The position numbers were made by a program, and so were the translations under genes. A DNA stretch of 64,000 bases from Bradyrhizobium sp. WBOS07 (GTDB taxonomy: Bacteria > Pseudomonadota > Alphaproteobacteria > Rhizobiales > Xanthobacteraceae): contig NZ_CP029008.1 of NCBI RefSeq assembly GCF_024585165.1, positions 3,596,001 through 3,660,000 of the forward strand, read 5' to 3'. Under the pieces are notes generated by a model that saw only the letters and a list, made by a program, of their open reading frames with translations, did not search any database and was not told the origin of the DNA. Shown here in pieces: positions 16,889-25,353 of this stretch. How positions within the stretch are numbered: the first letter of the stretch is position 1; each line of letters starts with the position of its first letter.

Positions 16889-16924
16889 CAAAAAAGAGCG
16901 GCGGGGCAACTGGCCCCGCCGCTC
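16889..16924 (-). terminator. intrinsic terminator of fliC2
   Basis: A 12-bp GC-rich stem (16896-16907 with 16913-16924) and 5-nt loop are followed in the minus direction by a run of six T. It lies 29 nt beyond the flagellin 2 stop. Confidence 0.92.
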
Positions 16925-16952
16925 GATTTTAGTGAGTAATTTCAGTCGCTTG

Positions 16953-19232
16953 TTAGCGGAGCAGCTGGAGCACGCTCTGCTGCGACGTGTTGGCCAGCGA
17001 CAGCGCGGAGACCGCGATCGACTGGCGGGTCGACAGCGCCTGGCTGTTGGCCGCCTCGACGTTGGTGTCGGCCAGGGTCAGGTTGGACGAGCCGGTCTGC
17101 AGCACGTTGATCAGGTTCTTGTTGAAGTCCTGACGGATCTGCACCACCGAGAGGTTCGAGCCGAGGCTCGAGGCCTGCGAGCGCAGCGTGCTCGAGGCGG
17201 CGTTCAGGTTGGTCAGCACCCGGTTGGCGGCGGCGTTGTCGATGAAGTCGACGCCGACCGTTAGCGACGCGAGGCCGAGACCCTTGGAATTATAGGTCAC
17301 GCCCGTGATGTTCAGGCTCGACTTGGCGGTCTCGTCGAACACCAGCTTGAGCTGATCGCCGTTGAGCAGGTTGACGCCGTTGAACGAGGAGTCCTGCGCG
17401 GTGGTGTCGATCTGGTTGAGGATGTTGTTGAACTGAGACACCAGATTGGCACGCGCGGTCTGGGCAACGCCATCCTGGACGGGGGTGGAGGCCGTCGAGA
17501 AGGTCAGGGCCGAGGTGAGCGTGCCGCCGATCGCACCGCCGGCAGCCGCCGAGCCGAGCGTCGAGGACGCATAGTCGTTGGATGCGGTGATCGTCAGCAA
17601 GCCGTTGGCGTCGATCGTCGCAGCCAGGTTGTTGGCCTGAAGCTTGGTGTTGAGCTGATCGAGCGTCTTGACCGTGCCGTTGGTGCCGTCGCCGAAGGTG
17701 ACGTTGACCGCCGTGCCGCCGTTGAAGGAGGTGAAGGTCAAGGTCTTGCCGGCGATGCCGCCGATCCCGGAGGTGCGGGCCGCGGTGAACGCAGTGGCAT
17801 TGCCGGTGTTACCGGCGAGACCGAACACGTTCAGCGCATTGCCGGTGCCGGTGATCGACAGATCGGCGTTCACGCCGGTCGAGATCTTGAGCTGGCCGGA
17901 GGTGTTGATGGTCGAGTTCGACTGGCCGGTCGCGGTGGCTAGCGTCGCGGTGCCGTTGGCGCCGATCGTCGCGGTCTGCACGCCGGTGGCAAGGTCGATC
18001 GCCTTCAGCACGTCGTTGACCGTACCGGCCTGCAGATAGACCGTCGAGTTGCCGTTGCCGTCGGTGAGGACGTTGCCGCTGACGCCATAGCCGGTCGGAA
18101 TGCTCGGCGCGCCGGTCGAACCCGGGATCGGCGCGTTCTTGAAGGTGATGATGTGGCCGTTGACGTTCAGCGTCGAGCCGTCGGTGACGGTCGCACCCAG
18201 CGAAGCCGAGCTCGTGGTGCGGTTGACGTTGACGGTGGCATTGCCTGCACCTGTTGACGTCGTCAGGGCGAGCGCCTTGAGCAGGTCAGCCTTGCCGGTG
18301 ACGCTCAGATCCGCACCCGTCGAGCTCTTCAGCGTGACGGCGCCCGCAGCAACGCTCGAAGCGGTCTGGCCGTTGCTCGTGGCGATCGTCGCTGCACCCG
18401 AAGTGATCGACACCGTCTTGACGCCGCTGGCCAGATCGATCGCGGACAGCAGATCGTTGACCGTCGCGGCCGGGGTACCGGCAGTGCCGAGATAGACCGT
18501 CGAGTTGCCGTTGCCGTCGGTGACGATGTTGCCGCTGACGCCGGAGCCGGCGGGAACGCCGGTCGCGCCCGGAGCCGAGCCGCTGCGGAACGTGATGGTC
18601 TTGCCGTTCACGGTCAGCGTGTCGCCGTCGGCAGGCTGGGCGTTGCCGGCAAGGCCGGTCGCGGTCGTGCCGTTGGTGGCGATCAGCGTGAAGGTGCCGG
18701 CCAGCGCCGTGGTGCCGTCACCAGCCGTCGCGCCCGTGCTCGCAAAGGAGCCGATGGTGGCGCCGAGCGTGGTGGTGCCGTTCGCCGCGGTGGTGCCGCC
18801 GGCGGTGCCATTATAGAGAACGTTGCTGGACGCGGTGGCGCTGGCGAACGACGTGGTGCCGCGCAAATCCGCCGCCGTCGCACCGGAGATCGTGGTCGAG
18901 ACGTTCGACTTGGTGGAGTAACCGACCGTGGTCTGCAGCGCCTGGTTGGCGATCGATTTAGCGGAGTCGATCAGCTTCTGCAGCGAGGTCAGGCCGGTGT
19001 TGGCAGCCTGCAGCACCTGCACACCGTTGGCGATGCCGTCGAGCAGGTTGTTGATGTCGCTGGCGCGGTTGTCGAGCGACTGGGCCGTGAAGAAGTTGGT
19101 GGGATTGTCCAGGGCCGAGTTGACGCTCTTGCCGGTCGACAGACGGTTCTGTGTGGTGGCGAGAAGATCGGCGGTGGACTGGAGAGAGAGCAGGTTCTGG
19201 CGAACCGACGCAGAGAGAACAATACCGGACAT
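16953..19232 (-). CDS. fliC: large flagellin 2
   Basis: The 759-residue flagellin begins MSGIVLSASVRQNLLSLQSTADLLATTQNRLSTGKSVNSALDNP and ends SVLQLLR. The D0/D1 ends are almost the same as in copies 3 and 4. The central region carries module A (about residues 197-348) and module B (about 349-490). Each has DG-x-TL-x-VNG, then TDGNGNSTVYL, then a TVND-x-L-x-AIDLA-x-GV-x-T helix. An A-A-D/G-T-rich region follows. The leader has an AGAAGGGT ribosome site shared with copies 3 and 4. Flagellins of this size are typical of the Bradyrhizobium thick flagellum. Confidence 0.96.
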   Translation of the reverse strand: MSGIVLSASVRQNLLSLQSTADLLATTQNRLSTGKSVNSALDNPTNFFTAQSLDNRASDINNLLDGIANGVQVLQAANTGLTSLQKLIDSAKSIANQALQTTVGYSTKSNVSTTISGATAADLRGTTSFASATASSNVLYNGTAGGTTAANGTTTLGATIGSFASTGATAGDGTTALAGTFTLIATNGTTATGLAGNAQPADGDTLTVNGKTITFRSGSAPGATGVPAGSGVSGNIVTDGNGNSTVYLGTAGTPAATVNDLLSAIDLASGVKTVSITSGAATIATSNGQTASSVAAGAVTLKSSTGADLSVTGKADLLKALALTTSTGAGNATVNVNRTTSSASLGATVTDGSTLNVNGHIITFKNAPIPGSTGAPSIPTGYGVSGNVLTDGNGNSTVYLQAGTVNDVLKAIDLATGVQTATIGANGTATLATATGQSNSTINTSGQLKISTGVNADLSITGTGNALNVFGLAGNTGNATAFTAARTSGIGGIAGKTLTFTSFNGGTAVNVTFGDGTNGTVKTLDQLNTKLQANNLAATIDANGLLTITASNDYASSTLGSAAAGGAIGGTLTSALTFSTASTPVQDGVAQTARANLVSQFNNILNQIDTTAQDSSFNGVNLLNGDQLKLVFDETAKSSLNITGVTYNSKGLGLASLTVGVDFIDNAAANRVLTNLNAASSTLRSQASSLGSNLSVVQIRQDFNKNLINVLQTGSSNLTLADTNVEAANSQALSTRQSIAVSALSLANTSQQSVLQLLR

Positions 19233-19311
19233 GACTCTTACCCTTCTGGCTTACGCGTCTTCGTTCGATCGCTTCTGGATCGAGTGACGGGGCCAGCGTG
19301 CCGTGACATGG

Positions 19312-19329
19312 CTAACAAAGGGTGAAACG
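19312..19329 (-). promoter_or_regulatory. conserved flagellin upstream element (fliC2)
   Basis: CTAACAAAGGGTGAAACG begins 80 nt upstream of the start. Near copies stand 80 nt upstream of fliC3 and 94 nt upstream of fliC4. Conservation amid diverged flanks suggests a promoter or activator site. No known sigma-factor consensus is matched with certainty. Confidence 0.5.
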
Positions 19330-19495
19330 AGCATCGCCTGCATAAGCGCCGGTTCACCATAAGCGCGAACAAGGCGCCGGCGGCAATCGGCAATCAGCCT
19401 GATATCATTAGTATTTCTTCGCGCTTACGCTCCATTAACCATAACCGCTGGTTACTTTTGCAAGCGCGCCTGCCTTCTCCAAATCTCGAGCCGTA

Positions 19496-19530
19496 ACCAA
19501 AGAAAAGCGGCGGGGCCGAAGCCCCGCCGC
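19496..19530 (-). terminator. intrinsic terminator of fliC3 with UUCG tetraloop
   Basis: A 10-bp stem GCGGCGGGGC/GCCCCGCCGC (19507-19516, 19521-19530) closes a loop that reads UUCG on the transcript and is followed by TTTTCTTT. It lies 28 nt after the flagellin 3 stop. The same hairpin ends fliC4. Confidence 0.92.
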
Positions 19531-19558
19531 CGGATCTTACTTGCGATGTCGTCCGCTA

Positions 19559-21838
19559 TTAGCGGAGCAGCTGGAGCACGCTCTGCTGCGACTGGTTGGC
19601 CAGCGACAGCGCGGAGACCGCGATCGACTGACGGGTCGACAGCGCCTGGCTGTTGGCCGCCTCGACGTTGGTGTCAGCCAGCGTCAGGTTGGACGAGCCG
19701 GTCTGCAGCACGTTGATCAGGTTCTTGTTGAAGTCCTGACGAACCTGCACGATGGTCAGGTTCGAGCCGAGGCTCGAGGCCTGCGAGCGCAGCGTGCTCG
19801 ACGCGGCGTTCAGGTTGGTCAGCACCTTGTTGGTGGCAGCGTTGTCGATGAAGTCGACACCGCTGGTCAGCGAGGCGAGGCCCAGACCCTTGGAGTTGTA
19901 GGTCACGCCGGTGATGCTGAGGCTCGACTTTGCAGTCTCGTCGAACACCAGCTTGAGCTGGTCGCCGTTCAAGAGGTTGACGCCGTTGAACGAGGAGTCC
20001 TGGGCAGTCGAGTCGATCTGCTGGAGGATGTTGTTGAACTGATTGACCAGGTTGGCACGCGAGGTCTGGGCAACCGTATCCTGGACGGGGCTGGAAGCCG
20101 TCGAGAAGGTCAGAGCAGTCGTGAGCGTGCCGCCGATCGAACCACCCGCGGCGCTCGAACCGATGGTCGAGGACGCGTAGTCGTTGGTGGTCGAGATCGT
20201 CAGCAGGCCGTTGGCGTCGATCGTCGCGGACAGGTTGTTGGCCTGCAGCTTGGTGTTGAGCTGATCGAGCGTCTTGACCGTGCCGTTGGTGCCGTCGCCG
20301 AAGGTGACGTTGACCGCCGTGCCGCCGTTGAAGGAGGAGAAGGTCAAGGTCTTGCCGGTGAGGCCGCCGACGCCGGAGGTACGGGCCGCCGTGAAGGCGG
20401 TCGCGGTCCCGGTGTTGCCGGCGAGGCCGAGGACGTTCAGCGCGTTGCCCGTGCCGGTGACCGACAGGTCGGCATTGACGCCGGTCGAGATCTTGAGCTG
20501 GCCCGAGGCGTTGATCGTCGAGTTGGTCTGGCCGGTGGCGGTCGCAAGCGTCGCGGTGCCGTTGGCAGCGATCGTCGCGGTCTGCACGCCGGTGGCAAGG
20601 TCGATCGCCTTCAGCACGTCGTTGACCGTGCCGCCCTGCAGGTAGACCGTCGAGTTGCCGGCGCCGTCGGTGAGGACGTTACCGCTCGCACCAAAACCGG
20701 TCGGAACGCTCGGAGCACCGGTCGAGCCCGGGATCGGCGCGTTCTTGAAGGTGATGACGTGGCCGTTGACGTTCAGCGTCGAACCGTCCGTGATCGTCGC
20801 ACCCAGCGAAGCCGAGCTGGTGGTGCGGTTGACGTTGACGGTGGCGTTGCCGCCGCCCACCGACGTGGTCAGGGCAAGCGCCTTGAGCAGGTCGGCCTTG
20901 CCGGTGACGCTCAGATCCGCACCCGTCGAACTCTTCAGCGTGACGGCGCCCGCAGCAACGCTCGAAGCGGTCTGGCCGTTGCTCGTGGCGATCGTCGCCG
21001 CACCCGAGGTGATCGAGACCGTCTTGACGCCGCTGGCCAGATCGATCGCAGACAACAGATCGTTGACGGTCGCAGCCGGGGTACCGGCGGTGCCGAGATA
21101 GACCGTCGAGTTGCCGTTGCCGTCGGTGACGAGGTTGCCGCTGACGCCCGAGCCGGTCGGAACGCCGGTCGAGCCCGGAGCCGAACCGCTGCGGAACGTG
21201 ATGGTCTTGCCGTTCACGGTCAGCGTGTCGCCGTCGGCAGGCTGGGCGTTGCCGGCAAGGCCGGTCGCCGTCGTGCCGTTGGTGGCGATCAGGGTCATGG
21301 TGCCGCCGAGCGCCGTGGTGCCGTCGCCGGCCGTTGCGCCCGTGCTGGAGAAGGTGCCGATGGTGGCGCCGAGCGTGGTCGTGCCCGTTGCCGAGGTGGT
21401 GCCGCCGGCCGCGCCGCTATACAGCACGTTGCTGGAAGCGGTGGCGCTGGCGAACGACGTGGTGCCGCGCAGATCCGCCGCGGTCGCACCGGAGATCGTG
21501 GTCGAGACGTTCGACTTGGTGGAGTAGCCGACCGTGGTCTGCAGCGCCTGGTTGGCGATCGACTTCGCGCTGTCGATCAGCTTCTGCAGCGAGGTGATGC
21601 CGGTGTTGGCGGCCTGCAGCACCTGCACGCCGTTGGCGATACCGTCGAGCAGGTTGTTGATGTCGCTGGCGCGGTTGTCGAGCGACTGGGCGGTGAAGAA
21701 GTTGGTGGGATTGTCCAGGGCCGAGTTGACGCTCTTGCCGGTCGACAGACGGCTTTGGGTGGTGGCGAGAAGGTCAGCGGTGGACTGGAGAGAAAGCAGG
21801 TTCTGACGAACCGAGGAAGAGAGAACGATACCGGACAT
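19559..21838 (-). CDS. fliC: large flagellin 3
   Basis: The 759-residue flagellin starts MSGIVLSSSVRQNLLSLQSTADLL and ends SVLQLLR. It aligns without gaps to copies 2 and 4 over its whole length, including both central modules. Differences from copy 4 are scattered and mainly confined to short patches (for example SGAAGGTTSATG against SGAAGGTTAATG, and NILQQIDSTAQD against NILNQIDTTAQD). It has its own upstream element, shared leader and terminator, so it is probably transcribed alone. An equally long open frame on the other strand is a codon-bias shadow. Confidence 0.96.
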   Translation of the reverse strand: MSGIVLSSSVRQNLLSLQSTADLLATTQSRLSTGKSVNSALDNPTNFFTAQSLDNRASDINNLLDGIANGVQVLQAANTGITSLQKLIDSAKSIANQALQTTVGYSTKSNVSTTISGATAADLRGTTSFASATASSNVLYSGAAGGTTSATGTTTLGATIGTFSSTGATAGDGTTALGGTMTLIATNGTTATGLAGNAQPADGDTLTVNGKTITFRSGSAPGSTGVPTGSGVSGNLVTDGNGNSTVYLGTAGTPAATVNDLLSAIDLASGVKTVSITSGAATIATSNGQTASSVAAGAVTLKSSTGADLSVTGKADLLKALALTTSVGGGNATVNVNRTTSSASLGATITDGSTLNVNGHVITFKNAPIPGSTGAPSVPTGFGASGNVLTDGAGNSTVYLQGGTVNDVLKAIDLATGVQTATIAANGTATLATATGQTNSTINASGQLKISTGVNADLSVTGTGNALNVLGLAGNTGTATAFTAARTSGVGGLTGKTLTFSSFNGGTAVNVTFGDGTNGTVKTLDQLNTKLQANNLSATIDANGLLTISTTNDYASSTIGSSAAGGSIGGTLTTALTFSTASSPVQDTVAQTSRANLVNQFNNILQQIDSTAQDSSFNGVNLLNGDQLKLVFDETAKSSLSITGVTYNSKGLGLASLTSGVDFIDNAATNKVLTNLNAASSTLRSQASSLGSNLTIVQVRQDFNKNLINVLQTGSSNLTLADTNVEAANSQALSTRQSIAVSALSLANQSQQSVLQLLR

Positions 21839-21917
21839 TGAGTGTTACCCTTCTGGTACGCAACGCAACAAACTTCGATTAGGATTAATCGATGGCCGGG
21901 ACGGTGAACGTTGTGGG

Positions 21918-21935
21918 CTAACAAAGCATGAAGCG
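21918..21935 (-). promoter_or_regulatory. conserved flagellin upstream element (fliC3)
   Basis: CTAACAAAGCATGAAGCG begins 80 nt upstream of the flagellin 3 start and matches the fliC2 element in the first nine bases and the TGAA core. Confidence 0.5.
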
Positions 21936-22130
21936 CGTCGCGCCAGTCCTTGCGAAGATTCACCATATCCGGATTCGGAGCAGCAACGCGCTCGTCGATA
22001 TCATCATGATAGGATGATGCTTTTTGGTACCGTCGCCAGCCGTTTGCGACTTGTCAACCATAACTCAGAGTGAGCAATTGGCGGCATCCAGATGCAGCGT
22101 TCCCTTTCGCCGAACGGCATCTTGATGCCG

Positions 22131-22165
22131 CCCAAAAGAAAGCGGCGGGGCCGAAGCCCCGCCGC
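22131..22165 (-). terminator. intrinsic terminator of fliC4 with UUCG tetraloop
   Basis: The stem (22142-22151 with 22156-22165) and UUCG loop are identical to the fliC3 terminator, followed by TTTCTTTTGGG. It lies 29 nt after the flagellin 4 stop. Confidence 0.92.
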
Positions 22166-22194
22166 CGTAATCTTCTTGCGATGTCGTCCGTGAC

Positions 22195-24474
22195 TTAGCG
22201 GAGCAGCTGCAGCACGCTCTGCTGCGACTGGTTGGCCAGCGACAGCGCGGAGACCGCGATCGACTGGCGGGTCGACAGCGCCTGGCTGTTGGCCGCCTCG
22301 ACGTTGGTGTCAGCCAGCGTCAGGTTGGCCGAGCCGGTCTGCAGCACGTTGATCAGGCTCTTGTTGAAGTCCTGACGAACCTGCACCACCGAGAGGTTCG
22401 AGCCGAGGCTCGAGGCCTGCGAGCGCAGCGTGCTCGACGCGGCGTTCAGGTTGGTCAGCACCTTGTTGGTGGCAGCGTTGTCGATGAAGTCGACACCGCT
22501 GGTCAGCGAGGCGAGGCCCAGACCCTTGGAGTTGTAGGTCACACCGGTGATGCTGAGGTTCGACTTGCCGGTCTCGTCGAACACCAGCTTGAGCTGGTCG
22601 CCGTTCAGCAGGTTGACGCCGTTGAACGAGGAGTCCTGCGCCGTGGTGTCGATCTGGTTCAGGATGTTGTTGAACTGATTGACCAGGTTCGCACGCGAGG
22701 TCTGGGCAACCGTATCCTGGACGGGGCTGGAAGCCGTCGAGAAGGTCAGCGCCGAGGTCAGCGTGCCGCCGATCGAACCACCCGCGGCGCTCGAACCGAT
22801 GGTCGAGGACGCGTAGTCGTTGGTGGTCGAGATCGTCAGCAGGCCGTTGGCGTCGATCGTCGCGGACAGGTTGTTGGCCTGCAGCTTGGTGTTGAGCTGA
22901 TCGAGCGTCTTGACCGTGCCGTTGGTGCCGTCACCGAAGGTGACGTCAACCGCCGTGCCGCCGTTGAAGGAGGTGAAGGTCAAGGTCTTGCCGGCCATGC
23001 CGCCGATGCCGGAGGTGCGAGCCGCCGTGAAGGCGGTCGCGGTCCCGGTGTTGCCGGCGAGGCCAAGCGCGTTCAGCGCGTTGCCCGTGCCGGTGACCGA
23101 CAGGTCGGCATTGACACCGGTCGAGATCTTGAGCTGGCCGGAGGCGTTGATCGACGAGTTGGTCTGGCCGGTGGCGGTCGCAAGCGTCGCGGCGCCGTTG
23201 GCGCCGATCGTCGCGGTCTGCACGCCGGTGGCGAGGTCGATCGCCTTCAGGACGTCGTTGAGCGTGCCGCCCTGCAGATAGACCGTCGAGTTGCCGGCAC
23301 CGTCGGTGAGGACGTTACCGCTCGTACCAAAACCAGTCGGAACGCTCGGAGCACCGGTCGAGCCCGGGATCGGCGCGTTCTTGAAGGTGATGACGTGGCC
23401 GTTGACGTTCAGCGTCGAACCGTCCGTGATCGTCGCACCCAGCGAAGCCGAGCTGGTGGTGCGGTTGACATTGACGGTGGCGTTGCCGCCGCCCACCGAC
23501 GTGGTCAGGGCAAGCGCCTTGAGCAGGTCGGCCTTGCCGGTGACGCTCAGATCCGCGCCCGTCGAGCTCTTCAGCGTGACGGCGCCGGCCGCAACGCTCG
23601 AAGCGGTCTGGCCGTTGCTCGTGGCGATCGTCGCCGCACCCGAGGTGATCGAGACCGTCTTGACGCCGCTGGCCAGATCGATCGCGGACAACAGATCGTT
23701 GACGGTCGCAGCCGGGGTACCGGCGGTGCCGAGATAGACCGTCGAGTTGCCGTTGCCGTCGGTGACGATGTTGCCGCTGACGCCCGAGCCGGTCGGAACG
23801 CCGGTCGAGCCCGGAGCCGAGCCGCTGCGGAACGTGATGGTCTTGCCGTTCACGGTCAGCGTGTCGCCGTCGGCAGGCTGGGCGTTGCCGGCAAGGCCGG
23901 TCGCGGTCGTGCCGTTGGTGGCGATCAGGGTCATGGTGCCGCCGAGCGCCGTGGTGCCGTCACCGGCCGTTGCGCCCGTGCTGGAGAAGGTGCCGATGGT
24001 GGCGCCGAGCGTCGTGGTGCCGGTGGCCGCGGTGGTGCCGCCGGCAGCGCCGCTAAACACGACGTTGCTGCTCGCGGTCGCGCTCGCATAGGAGGTCGTG
24101 CCGCGCAGGTCGGCCGCCGTCGCACCGGAGATCGTGGCGGAGACGTTCGACTTGGTGGAGTAGCCGACCGTGGTCTGCAGCGCCTGGTTGGCGATCGACT
24201 TGGCGCTGTCGATCAGCTTCTGCAGCGAGGTGATGCCGGTATTGGCGGCCTGCAGCACCTGCACGCCGTTGGCGATGCCGTCGAGCAGGTTGTTGATGTC
24301 GCTGGCGCGGTTGTCGAGCGACTGGGCGGTGAAGAAGTTGGTGGGATTGTCGAGGGCCGAGTTGACGCTCTTGCCGGTCGACAGACGGTTCTGCGTGGTG
24401 GCGAGGAGGTCAGCGGTGGACTGGAGGGAGAGCAGGTTCTGACGAACCGATGCGGAGAGGACGATACCGGACAT
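22195..24474 (-). CDS. fliC: large flagellin 4
   Basis: The 759-residue flagellin begins MSGIVLSASVRQNLLSLQSTADLL and ends SVLQLLR. It is nearly identical to copy 3 through the two central modules. A patch near residue 125-140 (TTSYASATASSN) instead resembles copy 1, which suggests gene conversion between copies. It is the promoter-proximal member of the array and lies divergent from flbT. The start has the CCAGAAAGGTAACAG leader. Confidence 0.96.
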   Translation of the reverse strand: MSGIVLSASVRQNLLSLQSTADLLATTQNRLSTGKSVNSALDNPTNFFTAQSLDNRASDINNLLDGIANGVQVLQAANTGITSLQKLIDSAKSIANQALQTTVGYSTKSNVSATISGATAADLRGTTSYASATASSNVVFSGAAGGTTAATGTTTLGATIGTFSSTGATAGDGTTALGGTMTLIATNGTTATGLAGNAQPADGDTLTVNGKTITFRSGSAPGSTGVPTGSGVSGNIVTDGNGNSTVYLGTAGTPAATVNDLLSAIDLASGVKTVSITSGAATIATSNGQTASSVAAGAVTLKSSTGADLSVTGKADLLKALALTTSVGGGNATVNVNRTTSSASLGATITDGSTLNVNGHVITFKNAPIPGSTGAPSVPTGFGTSGNVLTDGAGNSTVYLQGGTLNDVLKAIDLATGVQTATIGANGAATLATATGQTNSSINASGQLKISTGVNADLSVTGTGNALNALGLAGNTGTATAFTAARTSGIGGMAGKTLTFTSFNGGTAVDVTFGDGTNGTVKTLDQLNTKLQANNLSATIDANGLLTISTTNDYASSTIGSSAAGGSIGGTLTSALTFSTASSPVQDTVAQTSRANLVNQFNNILNQIDTTAQDSSFNGVNLLNGDQLKLVFDETGKSNLSITGVTYNSKGLGLASLTSGVDFIDNAATNKVLTNLNAASSTLRSQASSLGSNLSVVQVRQDFNKSLINVLQTGSANLTLADTNVEAANSQALSTRQSIAVSALSLANQSQQSVLQLLR

Positions 24475-24567
24475 GACTCTGTTACCTTTCTGGTAAACGA
24501 CGCTACTGTTACACGTCTGCTTGGATCGCGATTGACCCAGCGACGGCGGACGGTGCCGCCGAGACCT

Positions 24568-24585
24568 CTAACGAAACATGAAATG
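24568..24585 (-). promoter_or_regulatory. conserved flagellin upstream element (fliC4)
   Basis: CTAACGAAACATGAAATG begins 94 nt upstream of the flagellin 4 start. It keeps the CTAAC...ATGAA core of the fliC2 and fliC3 elements with a 14-nt longer leader. Confidence 0.45.
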
Positions 24586-24702
24586 AAACCCGTGCTTTTG
24601 CCCGGTCGCGCGTGATTCGGTCCGGGATGCCGCGCGCAGCGCTACGCCAGCACACAGCCGCACCGTTGAAATCATTGAGTTTTTTGGCGCGACTGGCGGG
24701 AA

Positions 24703-24718
24703 TTTACAGCTCGTTAAC
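24703..24718 (+). promoter_or_regulatory. CtrA-like site upstream of flbT
   Basis: TTTA-CAGCTCG-TTAAC has the N7 spacing with one mismatch to TTAA-N7-TTAAC, 77 nt before the flbT start. Confidence 0.4.
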
Positions 24719-24794
24719 TAGTTGCGAGCGAGAATCACGTCTTGGCAGGCCGCAACGAACGCTCGGTTACGAAAGCGTTGATGGAGAACAGGCA

Positions 24795-25250
24795 ATGGCC
24801 CTCAAGGTCGAGCTCAGACCGCACGAACGCATCATCGTCGGCAACTGCGTGATTACCAATACGGACCAGCGTGCCCGTCTCTTGATCGACGGCGACAACG
24901 TCCCGATCCTGCGCGAGCGCGACATCCTCACGCCGGAGACCGCCGATACGCCTGCCAAGCTCGTCTACCTGGCGGTGCAGCTCATGTACATCTCGCCGGA
25001 TCCGCAGACCCAGCACGGCACCTATTTCAACCTGGTGCGCGACATCGTCACCGCGGTCCCGAGCGCCTGGCCGATCATCGAGGCCATCAACAACAACATC
25101 CTGAACGGCGACCTCTACCGGGCGCTGAAGGATGCCCGCAAGCTGATCGCCTATGAAGAAAAGCTGCGGGGCCAGTTCGAGGCCGCCCATCCCAAGCCTG
25201 AAGCGGCCAAGGCTGAAGCGGCCAAGGACGACGTGAGCTCCGCCGCCTGA
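24795..25250 (+). CDS. flbT: flagellar biosynthesis repressor FlbT
   Basis: FlbT acts after transcription on flagellin mRNA leaders in Caulobacter and Brucella, repressing or activating depending on species, opposite or together with FlaF. The 151-residue product starts MALKVELRPHERIIVGNCVITNTDQRARLLIDGDNVPILRERDIL and contains YLAVQLMYISPDPQ and IIEAINNNILNGDLYRALKDARKLIAYEEKL, the family core. It has an extra Lys/Ala/Glu tail (PKPEAAKAEAAKDD). The ATG at 24795 is chosen because homologues begin here; the open frame runs upstream to 24612. It is divergent from fliC4 and close to its regulatory targets. Confidence 0.94.
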   Translation: MALKVELRPHERIIVGNCVITNTDQRARLLIDGDNVPILRERDILTPETADTPAKLVYLAVQLMYISPDPQTQHGTYFNLVRDIVTAVPSAWPIIEAINNNILNGDLYRALKDARKLIAYEEKLRGQFEAAHPKPEAAKAEAAKDDVSSAA

Positions 25251-25303
25251 CCATCAACGTCCGCGCAGCGAAGCCTCGCGAACGGCCCAGCTCTGCAAAC
25301 GAT

Positions 25304-25332
25304 AACGGCCCCGGATCATCTCCGGGGCCGTT
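25304..25332. terminator. bidirectional terminator between flbT and the PLP decarboxylase
   Basis: A perfect 12-bp stem (25304-25315 with 25321-25332, core CGGCCCCGGA/TCCGGGGCCG) and 5-nt loop lie between two converging genes. The T-run on either side is short. Confidence 0.8.
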
Positions 25333-25353
25333 GTCGTTTCAACCATGCGCGGG

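Noticed and set aside
19425..19439. TTAC...TTAAC pair upstream of fliC2 as a CtrA site
   Set aside because: The spacer is 6 nt, not 7, and it lies about 200 nt upstream of the start, beyond the shared upstream element.
19541..21841. 766-residue plus-strand open frame exactly opposite flagellin 3 (also 15117-16709 opposite flagellin 1)
   Set aside because: Translation is Arg/Gly/Asp/Val-rich low complexity, has no ribosome site or family motif, and mirrors codon bias of a GC-rich gene on the other strand. The flagellin frame has clear D0/D1 ends.
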